A stretch of 42,683 bases of DNA from Luteolibacter sp. GTDB lineage: Bacteria; Verrucomicrobiota; Verrucomicrobiia; Verrucomicrobiales; Akkermansiaceae. Positions within the stretch are counted from its first letter, which is position 1. The number at the start of each line of letters is the position of its first letter. The notes beneath the pieces are model-generated. The model was not told the DNA's origin. It made no database searches and saw only the letters and a list, made by a program, of their open reading frames with translations. Of this stretch, positions 1 through 8,710 are shown one piece after another. Both the position numbers and the translations under genes were made by a program. The DNA lies in the NCBI GenBank assembly GCA_030696085.1, contig JAUYNL010000080.1, positions 1-42,683 on the forward strand, given 5' to 3'.

Positions 1-123
1 GCCATCCTCGCGCTCATCAGGCCGGAAGAGCACGCCTCGCTCAACCATGCCTTCCTCCACTACGCCGACCACCGCCCGGATGCCATCCGCCTCCTAACCC
101 AAACGCAGCCTTACAATGCATAA
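1..123 (+). CDS. C-terminal fragment of an unidentified protein
   Basis: Frame 1 is open from the window edge to a TAA at 121-123 and gives 40 residues, ending in LTQTQPYNA. Codon third positions are mostly G or C, as in neighbouring genes, which supports real coding. The fragment (start AILALIRPEEHASLNHAFLHY) looks like the end of a soluble helical protein. It is too short to assign to a family, and I do not recognise it. Confidence 0.5.
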   Translation, partial: AILALIRPEEHASLNHAFLHYADHRPDAIRLLTQTQPYNA

Positions 124-215
124 CCAGCCAATCGCCCTGGCAGTGGAATGGACGCTCCGGTTTCCCGCTTGATTTGTTAAGATTTCCAAAATAGTCTGCG
201 CGCCTGATCCGAGTC

Positions 216-1148
216 ATGGCGAAGCGACGCAGCAAGACCCCCGCGAGGAGACCGATGAGCAATCAACGGCGGGTGGGAATTTCTTTTGCGGAGGTGCTGA
301 GTGTGGCGAACCGGCGGGCGCATGATCGGGCGAACCGCCGGAGCGGGAAGCGGGAGATGAAGTCCGTGCGCGCGGCGATCGCGGCCACGGCGGCGGAGGA
401 TGAGGGGAACTCGGTGGAATGGACGCGGCGCATGACGCGCTGGTTGCTGGGCCTGGTGCTCTTGCCGCCGTGCTGGGTGACGACATGGACCTTTCTCTCG
501 CGCTTCTCCCACGCGACGATGGAGCGGGGTTTCTGGCAGACGGCGGAGTTTTGGTATTTCGCGACAGGCGCGCTTTCGATGATCGGTTGGTTTTGGTCGG
601 GCCTCTTGCAATCGCTTTTCCTTTATCTGTATGTGCTGGGCCACGAGCTCACCCACGCTGCCTTCGTGGTGTTGTTCCGTGGCCGGGTGACCAATATCCA
701 TGTGAGCACGGAGGGGGGCTACATCACGACGAACAAATCCAATCTGATCATCGCGCTCTCGCCGTATTTCGTGCCGTTCTGGTCGGTGGTGTGCGCGGCG
801 GTGTATGCGGTCCTGCGCCTGACGCTGGATTTGAAGCCGGGCTGGGACCTGTTGTTTTACGGATTGATGGGAGCGACGTGGACTTTCCACATGGTCTGGA
901 CCTTGTGGATGATTCCGCGCGATCAGCCTGATTTGCGGGAAAACGGCACTTTTCTCTCGCTGGTGGTGATCTATCTGGCGAACCTGCTGGTGCTGGTGTC
1001 CCTGCTGTGCGTGGCGGCGGAGTCGCCCTTGCGCGACACCCGGGACTTCGCGCAGGAGTGGCTGCGGCACGCCGCGACGTGGGGCGACACATTCTGGCGA
1101 TGGTCGCAGGGCTTGATCACGGAAATGCTGGCCGCCGGGAAGTTCTGA
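216..1148 (+). CDS. Multi-pass membrane protein with HELTH metalloprotease-like motif (M50-like)
   Basis: The protein has 310 residues: a basic, Arg-rich N-terminal tail of about 70 residues, then about five hydrophobic segments. One segment carries YVLGHELTHAAF, an HExxH zinc-metalloprotease signature inside a membrane helix. The following stretch (GGYITTNKSNLIIALSPYFVPFW) has the N-L-I-x-A-L-S-P layout often seen after the active site in M50/site-2 protease-like folds. This suggests a membrane-embedded zinc peptidase or a degenerate relative; the third zinc ligand is not certain. An alternative ATG at 255 has GAGGAG just upstream and would remove 13 residues. It lies 53 bases before the cysteine desulfurase on the same strand and may be co-transcribed with it. 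The function is unknown; the protease reading is an inference from the motif. Confidence 0.8.
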   Translation: MAKRRSKTPARRPMSNQRRVGISFAEVLSVANRRAHDRANRRSGKREMKSVRAAIAATAAEDEGNSVEWTRRMTRWLLGLVLLPPCWVTTWTFLSRFSHATMERGFWQTAEFWYFATGALSMIGWFWSGLLQSLFLYLYVLGHELTHAAFVVLFRGRVTNIHVSTEGGYITTNKSNLIIALSPYFVPFWSVVCAAVYAVLRLTLDLKPGWDLLFYGLMGATWTFHMVWTLWMIPRDQPDLRENGTFLSLVVIYLANLLVLVSLLCVAAESPLRDTRDFAQEWLRHAATWGDTFWRWSQGLITEMLAAGKF

Positions 1149-1201
1149 GGAGCACGGTTTTTCCGGGTTGCCATCGGCTACCGGCGGGGGATGCTCGTTG
1201 C

Positions 1202-2362
1202 ATGATTTACGCGGATGCGAATGCGACGACGCCGATCCTGCCGGAAGTGCTCGATGAGATGCTGCCCTGGCTGCGCGAGGGCTACGCCAATCCCTCGGGC
1301 TCGTATGCGGCGGCGAAGAGCGCACGCGCGGCGGTCGAACTGGCCCGCGAACGGGTGGCGGGATTGATCGGCGCGGAACCGGAGGAGATCGTGTTCACCG
1401 GCTGTGGCACGGAGAGCGTGAACACGGCGCTGCGTTCGCTGGATGCATTGGCGGGCTCCGGCGCGGTGGTGGTTTCCGCCATCGAGCACAGCGCGGTGTT
1501 GCGTTGCGTGGAAAACCTGTCGCGCGAGACAAGACGGGTGGCGGTGAATGCCGGCGGAAGTTTGGACCCGGGGGCCTATACGGCGGCGCTGGATGGAGCG
1601 GCCTTTGTATCCATCATGGCGGCCAACAACGAGACCGGCGTGATCCAGCCGCTGCGCGAAGCGGTGGAATTGGCGCGGGCACGCGGATTGCCGGTGCATT
1701 CGGATGCGGTGCAGGCGGCTGGCAAGATCCCCTTGAACGTGAGGGAGCTGGGTGTGGATCTGCTTTCGCTTTCAGCCCACAAGTTTCATGGACCCAAGGG
1801 CGTGGGCGCGCTTTACGTGAGAAGCGGGCTGAGGTTCGAGCCGCTGCTGCGCGGTGGCGGGCAGGAAGCGGGGCGGCGCAGCGGCACGGAAAACACGGCG
1901 GGCATCGTGGGTATGGGAGCCGCGGCGGCGGGTGCGGTCCGCTATCTATCAGAGTCTGGCGTTGCAACGGTGGCGGCGATGCGCGATGCCTTCGAGGCCA
2001 TGGTTCTATCTGAAATTTCCGGGGTGAAGGTCAACGGCGATGTCGCCCGCCGTTTGCCGAATACGAGTCACCTTTCCTTCGGGCAATGTGATGCGGCGGG
2101 CCTCCTGATCCTGTTGGATGAGGCGGGAGTGGCCTGCTCCGCGGGCTCCGCCTGCATGACGGGCAAGCAACAGCCGTCTCATGTCCAGCTCGCGATGGGC
2201 ATTGCCGAAGCGCGTGCGAAAAGCAGCCTGCGCTTCGGTTTTTCCAGAATCAACACGATGGAGGAAGCCCTGAGAGCCGCAGACGCATTGAAGAAAGCGG
2301 TCGAAAAACTCCGCCGTGTCCAAGGGCCGGGCGTGGGACCGGTGGTGGTGTATTCGGCTTGA
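1202..2362 (+). CDS. Cysteine desulfurase (NifS/IscS family)
   Basis: A PLP enzyme of 386 residues that removes sulfur from L-cysteine as a persulfide for Fe-S cluster or thio-cofactor assembly. It opens with YADANATTPILPEV, typical of the family. The PLP-binding lysine is K194 in SLSAHKFHGPKG, and the persulfide-carrying cysteine is C312 in ACSAGSACMTG. NNETGVIQP and GTENTAGI are further family blocks. The open frame extends upstream to 1007 but overlaps the preceding gene there, so the ATG at 1202 is chosen because the family begins with this Y-x-D-x-N-A-T-T block. No iscU, sufU or thiI sits next to it, so its partner (Fe-S scaffold or tRNA thiolation) cannot be told. The downstream kinase converges on it with a gap of 12 bases. 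Confidence 0.95.
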   Translation: MIYADANATTPILPEVLDEMLPWLREGYANPSGSYAAAKSARAAVELARERVAGLIGAEPEEIVFTGCGTESVNTALRSLDALAGSGAVVVSAIEHSAVLRCVENLSRETRRVAVNAGGSLDPGAYTAALDGAAFVSIMAANNETGVIQPLREAVELARARGLPVHSDAVQAAGKIPLNVRELGVDLLSLSAHKFHGPKGVGALYVRSGLRFEPLLRGGGQEAGRRSGTENTAGIVGMGAAAAGAVRYLSESGVATVAAMRDAFEAMVLSEISGVKVNGDVARRLPNTSHLSFGQCDAAGLLILLDEAGVACSAGSACMTGKQQPSHVQLAMGIAEARAKSSLRFGFSRINTMEEALRAADALKKAVEKLRRVQGPGVGPVVVYSA

Positions 2363-2374
2363 GCGAGTGCTTGC

Positions 2375-4879
2375 TCAATTCTCTCCCTTGAGGCGTTTCC
2401 GTTCGTTGATGCGTTCCAGGGCCTTTTCCGCGAGGTCCGCCACCTTGTCGTCTTCCGACTCGGAGTATTGCTTCAGGAGCTTGGTCGCCCATTCTTCGTC
2501 GTAGTTCACGAGACCGCGGACGATTTTCATTTGTTCGGCGCCGGTCTTGGCCTGAGCGGCGAGTCGGGTCCATTGTTCCTGCGAGCTTTCCGGAGCATGC
2601 GCGATTTCCGCATCGGAAGCGAAACGGGCGGCTGAATCGAAAGCGCGATCACGGAGACCCTCTTTCGGGTTGCTCGCCAGGAAATCCGTGAGCAGATGGA
2701 AGGCGGAATCATCACCCCACGAGCCAAGCGAGATGATGGCGGCCACCTGGTCTTTCTCTTCGGTGCCGTCGAGGGCCTTCTTCACCAGTTCGGTGGCCTT
2801 GGGTCCGCCGCAACGACCTAACAGGCGGAGCGTGGAGTGGCGCACGTTCTCATCGACGCTGTTCTCGTGCATCGCCGCCAGACGTGGCGGGTATTGCGCG
2901 CGGTTGCCGGATTTCTTGATGATTTGTGCGAGGGTTTCCTCGGCGGCCTTGCGCACCTCGTCGTGTTGGGTTGCCTCGATCACTTCGAGGAATTTGTCGA
3001 ACTGTTCATCGCCGGCCATGAATCGCACGGCCTGCATGGCGGCCACCGCAGAGCGCGGATCGTTGGCGGAACGGCTGGCGTAGGCGAGCAAGGTGGGCAC
3101 CACGGCGGGATTTTTGCGTTTGCGCAGCACGTCGCGGATCAAGACCTCGCGCACATCCGGCAGCATGTCCTGGGTAGTGGCAAATTCGGCGATGCGGGCG
3201 TCCACATCGGTGCTATCGGTGGCCTTGGCGAGAAACAAGGCCTTGTAGATGGTCTGGCGTTGTTCCACCACGCCGGTGTTGGTGGCATTTCTGAGAAGAA
3301 GCTCGAGCTTGATGGAGTTGACCGGGACTTCGGTGGCGTCGCCTTTGGCGGCTTCCAGGATCATCTCGTTATAGAGCTTGGTCTCGCGGTTCTTGCCGCT
3401 GCGGTCCAGAAGATACCAGCCGAGCAGTACGACTAACAGACCGAGGATGGCGGCAAGGGCGGTCTTGGAAGAGTTGCTGAGTTTGCGTTTGCCCACCCGG
3501 GGCGGAGGCAGGGTGGGGGCGGGTGTGCGGGCCTTGAGCTTCTGGGTTGCGATCACGGCGGGCTCGGGAGCGGGCGGCAGAACCTGTGATGAGGTGTGGA
3601 CGCTCGGTTTGGAGCCTTCCGGCGGCATGAGTGGTTGAGGGGCCGTGATGGTTTTGCCGACATTCGGGGAAACGAGCGGTTCGGGTTCCACGACAGCGGC
3701 GGGCGGTGCTTCGACAGCGGCTGGCGGCGGTTCGGCGGCGGGACTCGCTTTGGTCGCCGCAGTGATCAGTTTTGACCCGGGGGTGAGCAGTTTGCCCGTA
3801 GGTTTGCTCAGTTTGCCCGTAGGTTTGATCAGTTTGCCGGTAGGTTTGATCAGTTTGCCGGTGGGGGCGGCATCGGCTGGCGTTGCGACCGATGTGACTT
3901 GGGTGACTTCCGGCTCGATTTCGGCTGCTGGCACGGGAGGTCCCGGGATGGCGACTGGTGCGGATGCGGGGTCGGCCCCGGGAATAATCAAGCGCGGACG
4001 CTTCGGGTTGTTGGAGGATTGTGCGCTACCGAGACTCATGGTGGGGTTGGGATTCTTGTCGTTTTGTAGGAAGACCGAGAGGGATTCCCGCGCGGATTCC
4101 GGGCGGTCCTGTGGGAGGCGGTTGATTTGCCACATGACCCAATCGCAGACCCACATTGGAATATCCGCCCGTAATTCCTGCAGGGGCTTTACGGAATGGT
4201 TGAGGTGGGATTGCATCACGTCCTGGCCGGTCTTGCCATCAAACGGATAGACTCCGGCCAGGGCCTGGTAATAGACGCAACCCATCGAATAAAGATCCGA
4301 GCGCGCATCCAAGGGGACCCTTTCGAATTGTTCGGGCGCCATGAAAAAGATCGAGCCGAAAACCGCCTCCAACTCTTCGAGTTCTTCCCGTGATTGGGAC
4401 TGCGTGAGAGTGGCTAGCCCGAAGTCCACGATCTTGAGCTGGAATTTACCGGAGGGAAGCCAGGTGAGCATCAGGTTCGAGGGCTTGATGTCACTGTGAA
4501 TCAAATCGAGTTCCTGGGCGGCGATCAGCGCTTCCTGGGTCTGCATCGCAAGTTCCCGGAAATCCGGCCAGGTGAGCGGGGCGTGCTCGATCAATTCCTC
4601 AAGCGTTTTGCCGCTGATCAACTCCATGACGACGTAGGGTCCGTCGTCGTCCTTGCCGACATCATAAATCGTCACAATGTGAGGATGCTGGAGTGATGCC
4701 AGAGCGCCTGCTTCCTTGACCAACTGCCGTGTGGATTCCTCCTGTAGCTCGGGGTCATCGGAACTTCTTGAAATGCGCTTGATGGCGACCTCGCGATTCA
4801 TCCGCGTGTCATAACCCCGGTAAACGGCACCGAGACCTCCCTGGCCGATTTTTCCGCGGATTTCGTAACGTTCTTCCAT
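2375..4879 (-). CDS. Membrane Ser/Thr protein kinase with HEAT-like repeat sensor domain
   Basis: This 834-residue protein has an N-terminal Hanks-type kinase domain (about 5-270). Visible elements are the glycine loop GQGGLGAVYRG, lysine K34 in AIKRI, the catalytic loop HSDIKPSN (128-135), DFG at 152-154 and MAPEQF in place of APE. The usual HRD arginine is serine, so it is a non-RD kinase, but the catalytic Asp, Asn and DFG are all present. A Pro/Ala-rich linker (about 290-465) contains four GKLIKPT-like heptads. One transmembrane helix (LAAILGLLVVLLGWYLL, about 475-495) precedes a C-terminal region with alpha-helical repeats resembling HEAT/armadillo units. The kinase is therefore probably cytoplasmic with an external repeat domain, though no ligand is evident. 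It lies downstream of the AraC-type regulator on the same strand, 61 bases away. Confidence 0.93.
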   Translation of the reverse strand: MEERYEIRGKIGQGGLGAVYRGYDTRMNREVAIKRISRSSDDPELQEESTRQLVKEAGALASLQHPHIVTIYDVGKDDDGPYVVMELISGKTLEELIEHAPLTWPDFRELAMQTQEALIAAQELDLIHSDIKPSNLMLTWLPSGKFQLKIVDFGLATLTQSQSREELEELEAVFGSIFFMAPEQFERVPLDARSDLYSMGCVYYQALAGVYPFDGKTGQDVMQSHLNHSVKPLQELRADIPMWVCDWVMWQINRLPQDRPESARESLSVFLQNDKNPNPTMSLGSAQSSNNPKRPRLIIPGADPASAPVAIPGPPVPAAEIEPEVTQVTSVATPADAAPTGKLIKPTGKLIKPTGKLSKPTGKLLTPGSKLITAATKASPAAEPPPAAVEAPPAAVVEPEPLVSPNVGKTITAPQPLMPPEGSKPSVHTSSQVLPPAPEPAVIATQKLKARTPAPTLPPPRVGKRKLSNSSKTALAAILGLLVVLLGWYLLDRSGKNRETKLYNEMILEAAKGDATEVPVNSIKLELLLRNATNTGVVEQRQTIYKALFLAKATDSTDVDARIAEFATTQDMLPDVREVLIRDVLRKRKNPAVVPTLLAYASRSANDPRSAVAAMQAVRFMAGDEQFDKFLEVIEATQHDEVRKAAEETLAQIIKKSGNRAQYPPRLAAMHENSVDENVRHSTLRLLGRCGGPKATELVKKALDGTEEKDQVAAIISLGSWGDDSAFHLLTDFLASNPKEGLRDRAFDSAARFASDAEIAHAPESSQEQWTRLAAQAKTGAEQMKIVRGLVNYDEEWATKLLKQYSESEDDKVADLAEKALERINERKRLKGEN
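3788..3871 (-). repeat. Four 21-bp tandem repeats coding GKLIKPT-type heptads
   Basis: Units of 21 bases start at 3788, 3809, 3830 and 3851 (the last diverged). They are nearly identical and in frame, so copy-number change would lengthen or shorten the kinase linker without breaking the frame. The encoded heptads are Gly-Lys-Leu-(Ile/Ser)-Lys-Pro-Thr, basic and Pro-containing, just cytoplasmic of the transmembrane helix. Confidence 0.85.
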
Positions 4880-4940
4880 GATTTTGAAGTGCTTCGGATA
4901 GTGAGAAGCCTCGGCGCGCGGCAGCTCCGGAAAGGGGCAT

Positions 4941-5867
4941 TCAGGATGCCGCGCGCTCGAGCCGGTCTCTTCGATACAGGGTGGGGGAAAGGCCCACGAT
5001 GCGGGCGAAGCTCCGGTTGAATTGGGAAAGTGACTGGTAGCCGATGAGGAATGCGATTTCCGAAATCCTCGCCTCGGGTTTCAGTAACTCGCGTTTCGCC
5101 CAATCAATGCGACATCGGTTCACGTAATCGGTGAGGGTCAGGCCTGCGGAATCCTTGAACAAGCGGCAGAAGTGCGATTCGCTCAAGCCTGCCTGGCGCG
5201 CCACAAGGCCAAGTGGCAGCGGTTGATCGAGATGCGCATGGATGTATTTGCGGGCCTTGGCGATGGCGGCCGGTTCGCTGCCTTCTTCGATGATGGCCAG
5301 GGACTCGGCGTGTTCGCTGAGTTGCTCGGCGAAGCTTTGGAGCAGCGTGACCATGCTTTGGTAGCGCAGCGGTTCGACAAATCGTGTCTGCAAGTATGCG
5401 GCTTTGAGATTTTCCCGCGCGGCCTTGTCCAGGGTCTTGCGGCCGATCGCGCCGAGCAGCTTCTCGAACTGGTCGGGAGACGGAGTTTGGCTGAATACCT
5501 GGCCGGTTTTCAGGTAACCGATCACCGATGCTCCCATCTTGACTGGGACCGCCGTGGCGCAGAGACCCGAGAAACAATGGCAGGTGGTCGGTCCGTGGAC
5601 TTCGGCTTCCTTCATCAGGCGCCGGTTGGTCTCCACGCACGCTCCGCAGGAGCTATCGCAAAGATTGAGAGCTTCGCAAAACGGGCTGCGGTTGATTTTC
5701 TGATCGTCCAGGCACCAACCGTCCGGATCCGAGGAAACGAGGCGTAAAGGCAGGCCGGTAGCGGTTCGGAATGCCTCCTGATACATCTTGTAGCGATCGG
5801 AATTAGCGATGCGTTGGAGCAAGGAGGATTCGAATTCCTGGTGGGGTAGAAGAGCGGTTGGTGTCAT
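4941..5867 (-). CDS. AraC-family transcriptional regulator with PocR ligand-sensing domain
   Basis: The protein has 308 residues from the ATG at 5867. The N-terminal half resembles the PocR sensory domain (a PAS-like fold): a cysteine-rich run CEALNLCDSSCGAC followed by CHCFSGL and AVPVKMGASVIGYLKTGQVF. The C-terminal 100 residues are an AraC/XylS DNA-binding domain with two helix-turn-helix motifs (LARQAGLSESHFCRLFKDSAG and ISEIAFLIGYQSLSQFNRSF). A TTG at 5918 would add 17 residues and overlap the stop of the upstream ATPase as TTGA. That arrangement allows translational coupling, but the extension has no family support, so the ATG is preferred. The clustered cysteines could bind metal or an Fe-S group, which is notable beside a copper ATPase; the ligand is not known. 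Confidence 0.92.
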   Translation of the reverse strand: MTPTALLPHQEFESSLLQRIANSDRYKMYQEAFRTATGLPLRLVSSDPDGWCLDDQKINRSPFCEALNLCDSSCGACVETNRRLMKEAEVHGPTTCHCFSGLCATAVPVKMGASVIGYLKTGQVFSQTPSPDQFEKLLGAIGRKTLDKAARENLKAAYLQTRFVEPLRYQSMVTLLQSFAEQLSEHAESLAIIEEGSEPAAIAKARKYIHAHLDQPLPLGLVARQAGLSESHFCRLFKDSAGLTLTDYVNRCRIDWAKRELLKPEARISEIAFLIGYQSLSQFNRSFARIVGLSPTLYRRDRLERAAS

Positions 5868-5914
5868 TGCGGATGCGGGAGCCCGGAGCAGGCTAGCGGG
5901 CTCCTTTGGGGATT

Positions 5915-8281
5915 TCAACCATTGATCGGGAATTTCCTGCGGGAAATCGTCGCGACGATGGCAATCGAAACCATGGAACTCAAGGGCATGAGGACGGCGG
6001 CCAGCAGCGGACTCATTTTTCCGGCCATGGAAAAGGCCACCGTGGTCAGATTGTAAATCAGCGCGAACCCGAATGCCACCCGCACCGCAGCAGCCCTCGT
6101 CGCGGCCGTCTTCAACAGTCCGGGGAGAAACTCCAGCCCGGATCCCAGCGTGTAGAAGTCCGCCTTGGACTCTAACAGGCTGCGATCCACTACCGGAGTG
6201 CCCGTCACCAGAGCCGCGTCGAATGCCAGTGAATCGTTTGCGCCGTCGCCCAGGTAGAGCGTGTCTTGCTGGTCGAGTGACCGCACCCGGCGGGCCTTTT
6301 CCTCCGGGGACAACCCGCCGTGGGCCTGATCGGGCGGGAGTTTCAGCCCCTCGGCCATGTGTTTCACCTTGTCCGGATGGTCGCCGGAGAGAATGTGCAG
6401 GGACAGCCCGCCACGTTCCAGCCGCCGCAACATCGCCACCGCTCCGGACCGCAGCGACTCGCGAAACCGGAACGCCGCCCGCATTTCACCATTTTTGCGC
6501 AATTCGCTCCCGGCGCTCTCCGCGGTCAGCGCTTCCCCATTCGCGCCCGACCATCCCGCCTTGCCGAGCGTCCACCTGCCATCGATGCTCTCCAGCGAAA
6601 CACCGATGCCGGGAAACTCCTGTGGCTCGCCATCGCCATGCTCCGCCAACAGTCGCTGGCCCCGGATTCCCAGCGCTTCGAGCAGCGATCTCGATACCGG
6701 GTGCAGCGAGCCGCGTGTCATCCGGGCCAGCGCCAGAGCCGCTTCATCATCGAGTTGGGAAACGTCCTCCGGGTTCTCCAAAACCGGACGTTCGAGCGTC
6801 AGCGTCCCCGTTTTATCGAAAATCACCTTCCGCACCCGCCTCAGGCGCGACCACAGCGTGGCCGTGCGCACAAACACCCCCAGCCGCTCCATGGCTGAGG
6901 CCGCCATGTCATCCGCCAGCGGAATCGCCACCCCCAGCGCACATGGGCATGATACCACGAACACCGAAATCATCGCCTGCACCCCGGTCAGCCACTCGCC
7001 CCGCCAGCCCCACATCGCCAGAGTCGCCACACCCAGCACCAGCACCACGCACAGATAGACCCGCAGCAGGCGGTCCAGCCCCGGAGCCCCACGGTCCCCG
7101 CTTGCCGACGCGGTCAGTTTTGCCAACAGCGAGTCCTCCCAGCGCTCGCCCGCCACCACCAGCACCGGCGTCCGGCTCAATAAAATCGCTCCGGCCGCCA
7201 GCCGCGCTCCCGCCTCAAAGCGCACCGGATCCGCCTCTCCGTGGATCCATTCCAGTGAAAAATCCGCCTTGCCCTCCGCCAGCACCCCGCTCACCGGCAG
7301 CGCCTGCCCCGGCGATAGTTGGAACCTCAGCCCCGCCGCGATCTCCTCCCGCCCGGCCATTTCCCCGGAGCCATCCGCCAGCGGCACGGCCTCCGGCACC
7401 GGTTGCCGGCGCACCAAGCGCCGCCGGTTCCTCTCCACCGCCGTGCTTTGCAGATAGCGCCCGCCCAGCATTAGAAACACGAAGATCGACACGAAATCGA
7501 AATAGATCAGCCGCTCGCTGGCCAGCGCCCAGCCGGTGATCGATCCGATATAGGCCACGATCAGCCCCAGCGCGATGGGCAGATCGATATGCAGCGATCC
7601 GGCCCGCACCGCACGCCACGCGCGGTCGATGAAATACCCGCCGCCCACCAGCATCGAGAGCGTGGCCGATAGGAAGGCGATCAGTTTGAAGAGCGCGGCA
7701 AACTCGGAATCCGGCTCCATGCCCACATACGGCGGCAGGGAAAACGCCATCGTATTCAGAGCGAAGGCCGCGCATAGCCCCAGTCGCGCCGCCAGCCGCC
7801 GCCGCTCGTGATCGCCGCCGCCGGTACCGGCGGGCGCGGCCACGTAGCCGAACTGGCACAACTCCCGCAAAAACGGCTCCAACTCGCATTTTCCCGGCAC
7901 CCACTCCAGATGCAGCCGCCCGCTCGATGGATTCGCCGCCGCCCGGATGCTTCCCGGATGGCGCGTGAACAGTTTTTCCACCAGCCACACACAGCCCACG
8001 CAGGAAATCCCCTCCAGCCCCAAATCCAGCCGCGCCTCCCCGCCTTGCGTCTCCGTCCTGCGTTCCGCCTCCGCCACCTTCCCCGCCAACCACGAAAAAT
8101 CATGCTCCTCGAAGGGCCGGCTCCGCACCGGGGCCACCGCCAGTCCCTGCTTCAAATCGTAAAACCGCTCGAATCCCTGCTCGGAAATCAATTCCGCCAC
8201 ATACTCACAGCCCCGGCAGCAATACCGGTCGTCCGATGATTTTGCGGAAAATCCCGTTCCACAGTGCTCGCAATGCGCCAT
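5915..8281 (-). CDS. Copper-translocating P-type ATPase, CcoI/FixI-like
   Basis: This is a P1B-type ATPase of 788 residues. The N-terminus MAHCEHCGTGF...YCCRGCEYV is the Cys-rich metal-binding domain found in FixI/CcoI-type pumps. It is followed by a heavy-metal-associated domain with GISCVGCVWLVE. The transmembrane metal site is SCPCALGVAIPLA, the phosphorylation site DKTGTLT, and the hinge reads GDGANDSLAF rather than the CopA-type GDGINDAPAL. Alanine-serine here is typical of the FixI group, which supplies copper to cbb3 oxidase. No ccoS or cco genes are in the window, so the oxidase link is inferred from family. The open frame continues upstream to 8578 through the tRNA, so the ATG at 8281, directly before the Cys motif, is the sensible start. 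Antisense open frames here are composition artefacts. Confidence 0.94.
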   Translation of the reverse strand: MAHCEHCGTGFSAKSSDDRYCCRGCEYVAELISEQGFERFYDLKQGLAVAPVRSRPFEEHDFSWLAGKVAEAERRTETQGGEARLDLGLEGISCVGCVWLVEKLFTRHPGSIRAAANPSSGRLHLEWVPGKCELEPFLRELCQFGYVAAPAGTGGGDHERRRLAARLGLCAAFALNTMAFSLPPYVGMEPDSEFAALFKLIAFLSATLSMLVGGGYFIDRAWRAVRAGSLHIDLPIALGLIVAYIGSITGWALASERLIYFDFVSIFVFLMLGGRYLQSTAVERNRRRLVRRQPVPEAVPLADGSGEMAGREEIAAGLRFQLSPGQALPVSGVLAEGKADFSLEWIHGEADPVRFEAGARLAAGAILLSRTPVLVVAGERWEDSLLAKLTASASGDRGAPGLDRLLRVYLCVVLVLGVATLAMWGWRGEWLTGVQAMISVFVVSCPCALGVAIPLADDMAASAMERLGVFVRTATLWSRLRRVRKVIFDKTGTLTLERPVLENPEDVSQLDDEAALALARMTRGSLHPVSRSLLEALGIRGQRLLAEHGDGEPQEFPGIGVSLESIDGRWTLGKAGWSGANGEALTAESAGSELRKNGEMRAAFRFRESLRSGAVAMLRRLERGGLSLHILSGDHPDKVKHMAEGLKLPPDQAHGGLSPEEKARRVRSLDQQDTLYLGDGANDSLAFDAALVTGTPVVDRSLLESKADFYTLGSGLEFLPGLLKTAATRAAAVRVAFGFALIYNLTTVAFSMAGKMSPLLAAVLMPLSSMVSIAIVATISRRKFPING

Positions 8282-8333
8282 GCGCCCGACTCTGGAGCCG
8301 CCGACGGAAACCTGAAAGTGCAAACCGCTCTTC

Positions 8334-8354
8334 GTCCCGATGGGACGTCCCATC
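8334..8354. promoter_or_regulatory. Overlapping inverted repeats upstream of the copper ATPase (candidate operator)
   Basis: GATGGGACGTCCCATC (8339-8354) is a perfect 16-bp palindrome 57 bases upstream of the ATPase start. A second inverted repeat, GTCCC-gat-GGGAC (8334-8346), overlaps it and shares an arm, so the two hairpins would be mutually exclusive in RNA. Position and symmetry fit a dimeric repressor site or a leader switch. No regulator can be assigned from sequence alone. Confidence 0.45.
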
Positions 8355-8510
8355 CGAGCATTCCGGCGCGTGTGCTCACTTGAGGTCCAATTGCGTGCGC
8401 TGCGGAGTTTGTGTTTCCGAGGAAACCTGCGTGGAATGATCTGTCGCAGCTTCCTTTTCATCCCTGCATCCAGGCGAGGCTGAATGTTATTCGGGATTGT
8501 TGCTGGACGA

Positions 8511-8600
8511 TGGCGGACAGGGAGGGATTCGAACCCTCGGTGACATTTCTGCCACACACGCTTTCCAAGCGTGCTCATTAGACCACTCTGACACCTGTCC
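8511..8600 (-). tRNA. tRNA-Ser (anticodon GGA)
   Basis: The minus strand reads GGACAGG as the 5' acceptor arm and CCTGTCC-G-CCA at the 3' end, giving a perfect 7-bp acceptor stem with an encoded CCA. The anticodon stem is CACGC/GCGTG around loop TTGGAAA, with anticodon GGA at 8564-8566. The T-arm contains GGTTCGAATCC. A long variable arm sits between anticodon and T arms, as expected for a class II tRNA-Ser. It is 90 nt with CCA and reads codons UCC and UCU. Confidence 0.97.
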
Positions 8601-8710
8601 GGGGAGAGGACGGGAAGCTAGGAAGCGTCCGCGTGCTTGGCAATCCCTTTTTGATCGGCGTGGTGGCTTGGGGTTGCGCGGCGGGCGGCGATGGGGCATG
8701 AACGCAGACC

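Noticed and set aside
177-1325. 382-codon frame antisense to the HELTH membrane protein
   Set aside because: His/Arg/Pro-rich shadow spanning two real plus-strand genes.
3788-3871. Tandem 21-bp repeats considered as a CRISPR or VNTR outside genes
   Set aside because: No spacers, and the units are in frame within the kinase linker; kept as coding repeats.
6073-7539. 488-codon frame antisense to the copper ATPase
   Set aside because: Pro/Arg/Ser-rich composition with no motifs; a shadow of the GC-rich ATPase gene.
8282-8578. N-terminal extension of the copper ATPase
   Set aside because: It would run through the tRNA-Ser gene and the palindrome; the family starts at the Cys motif at 8281.
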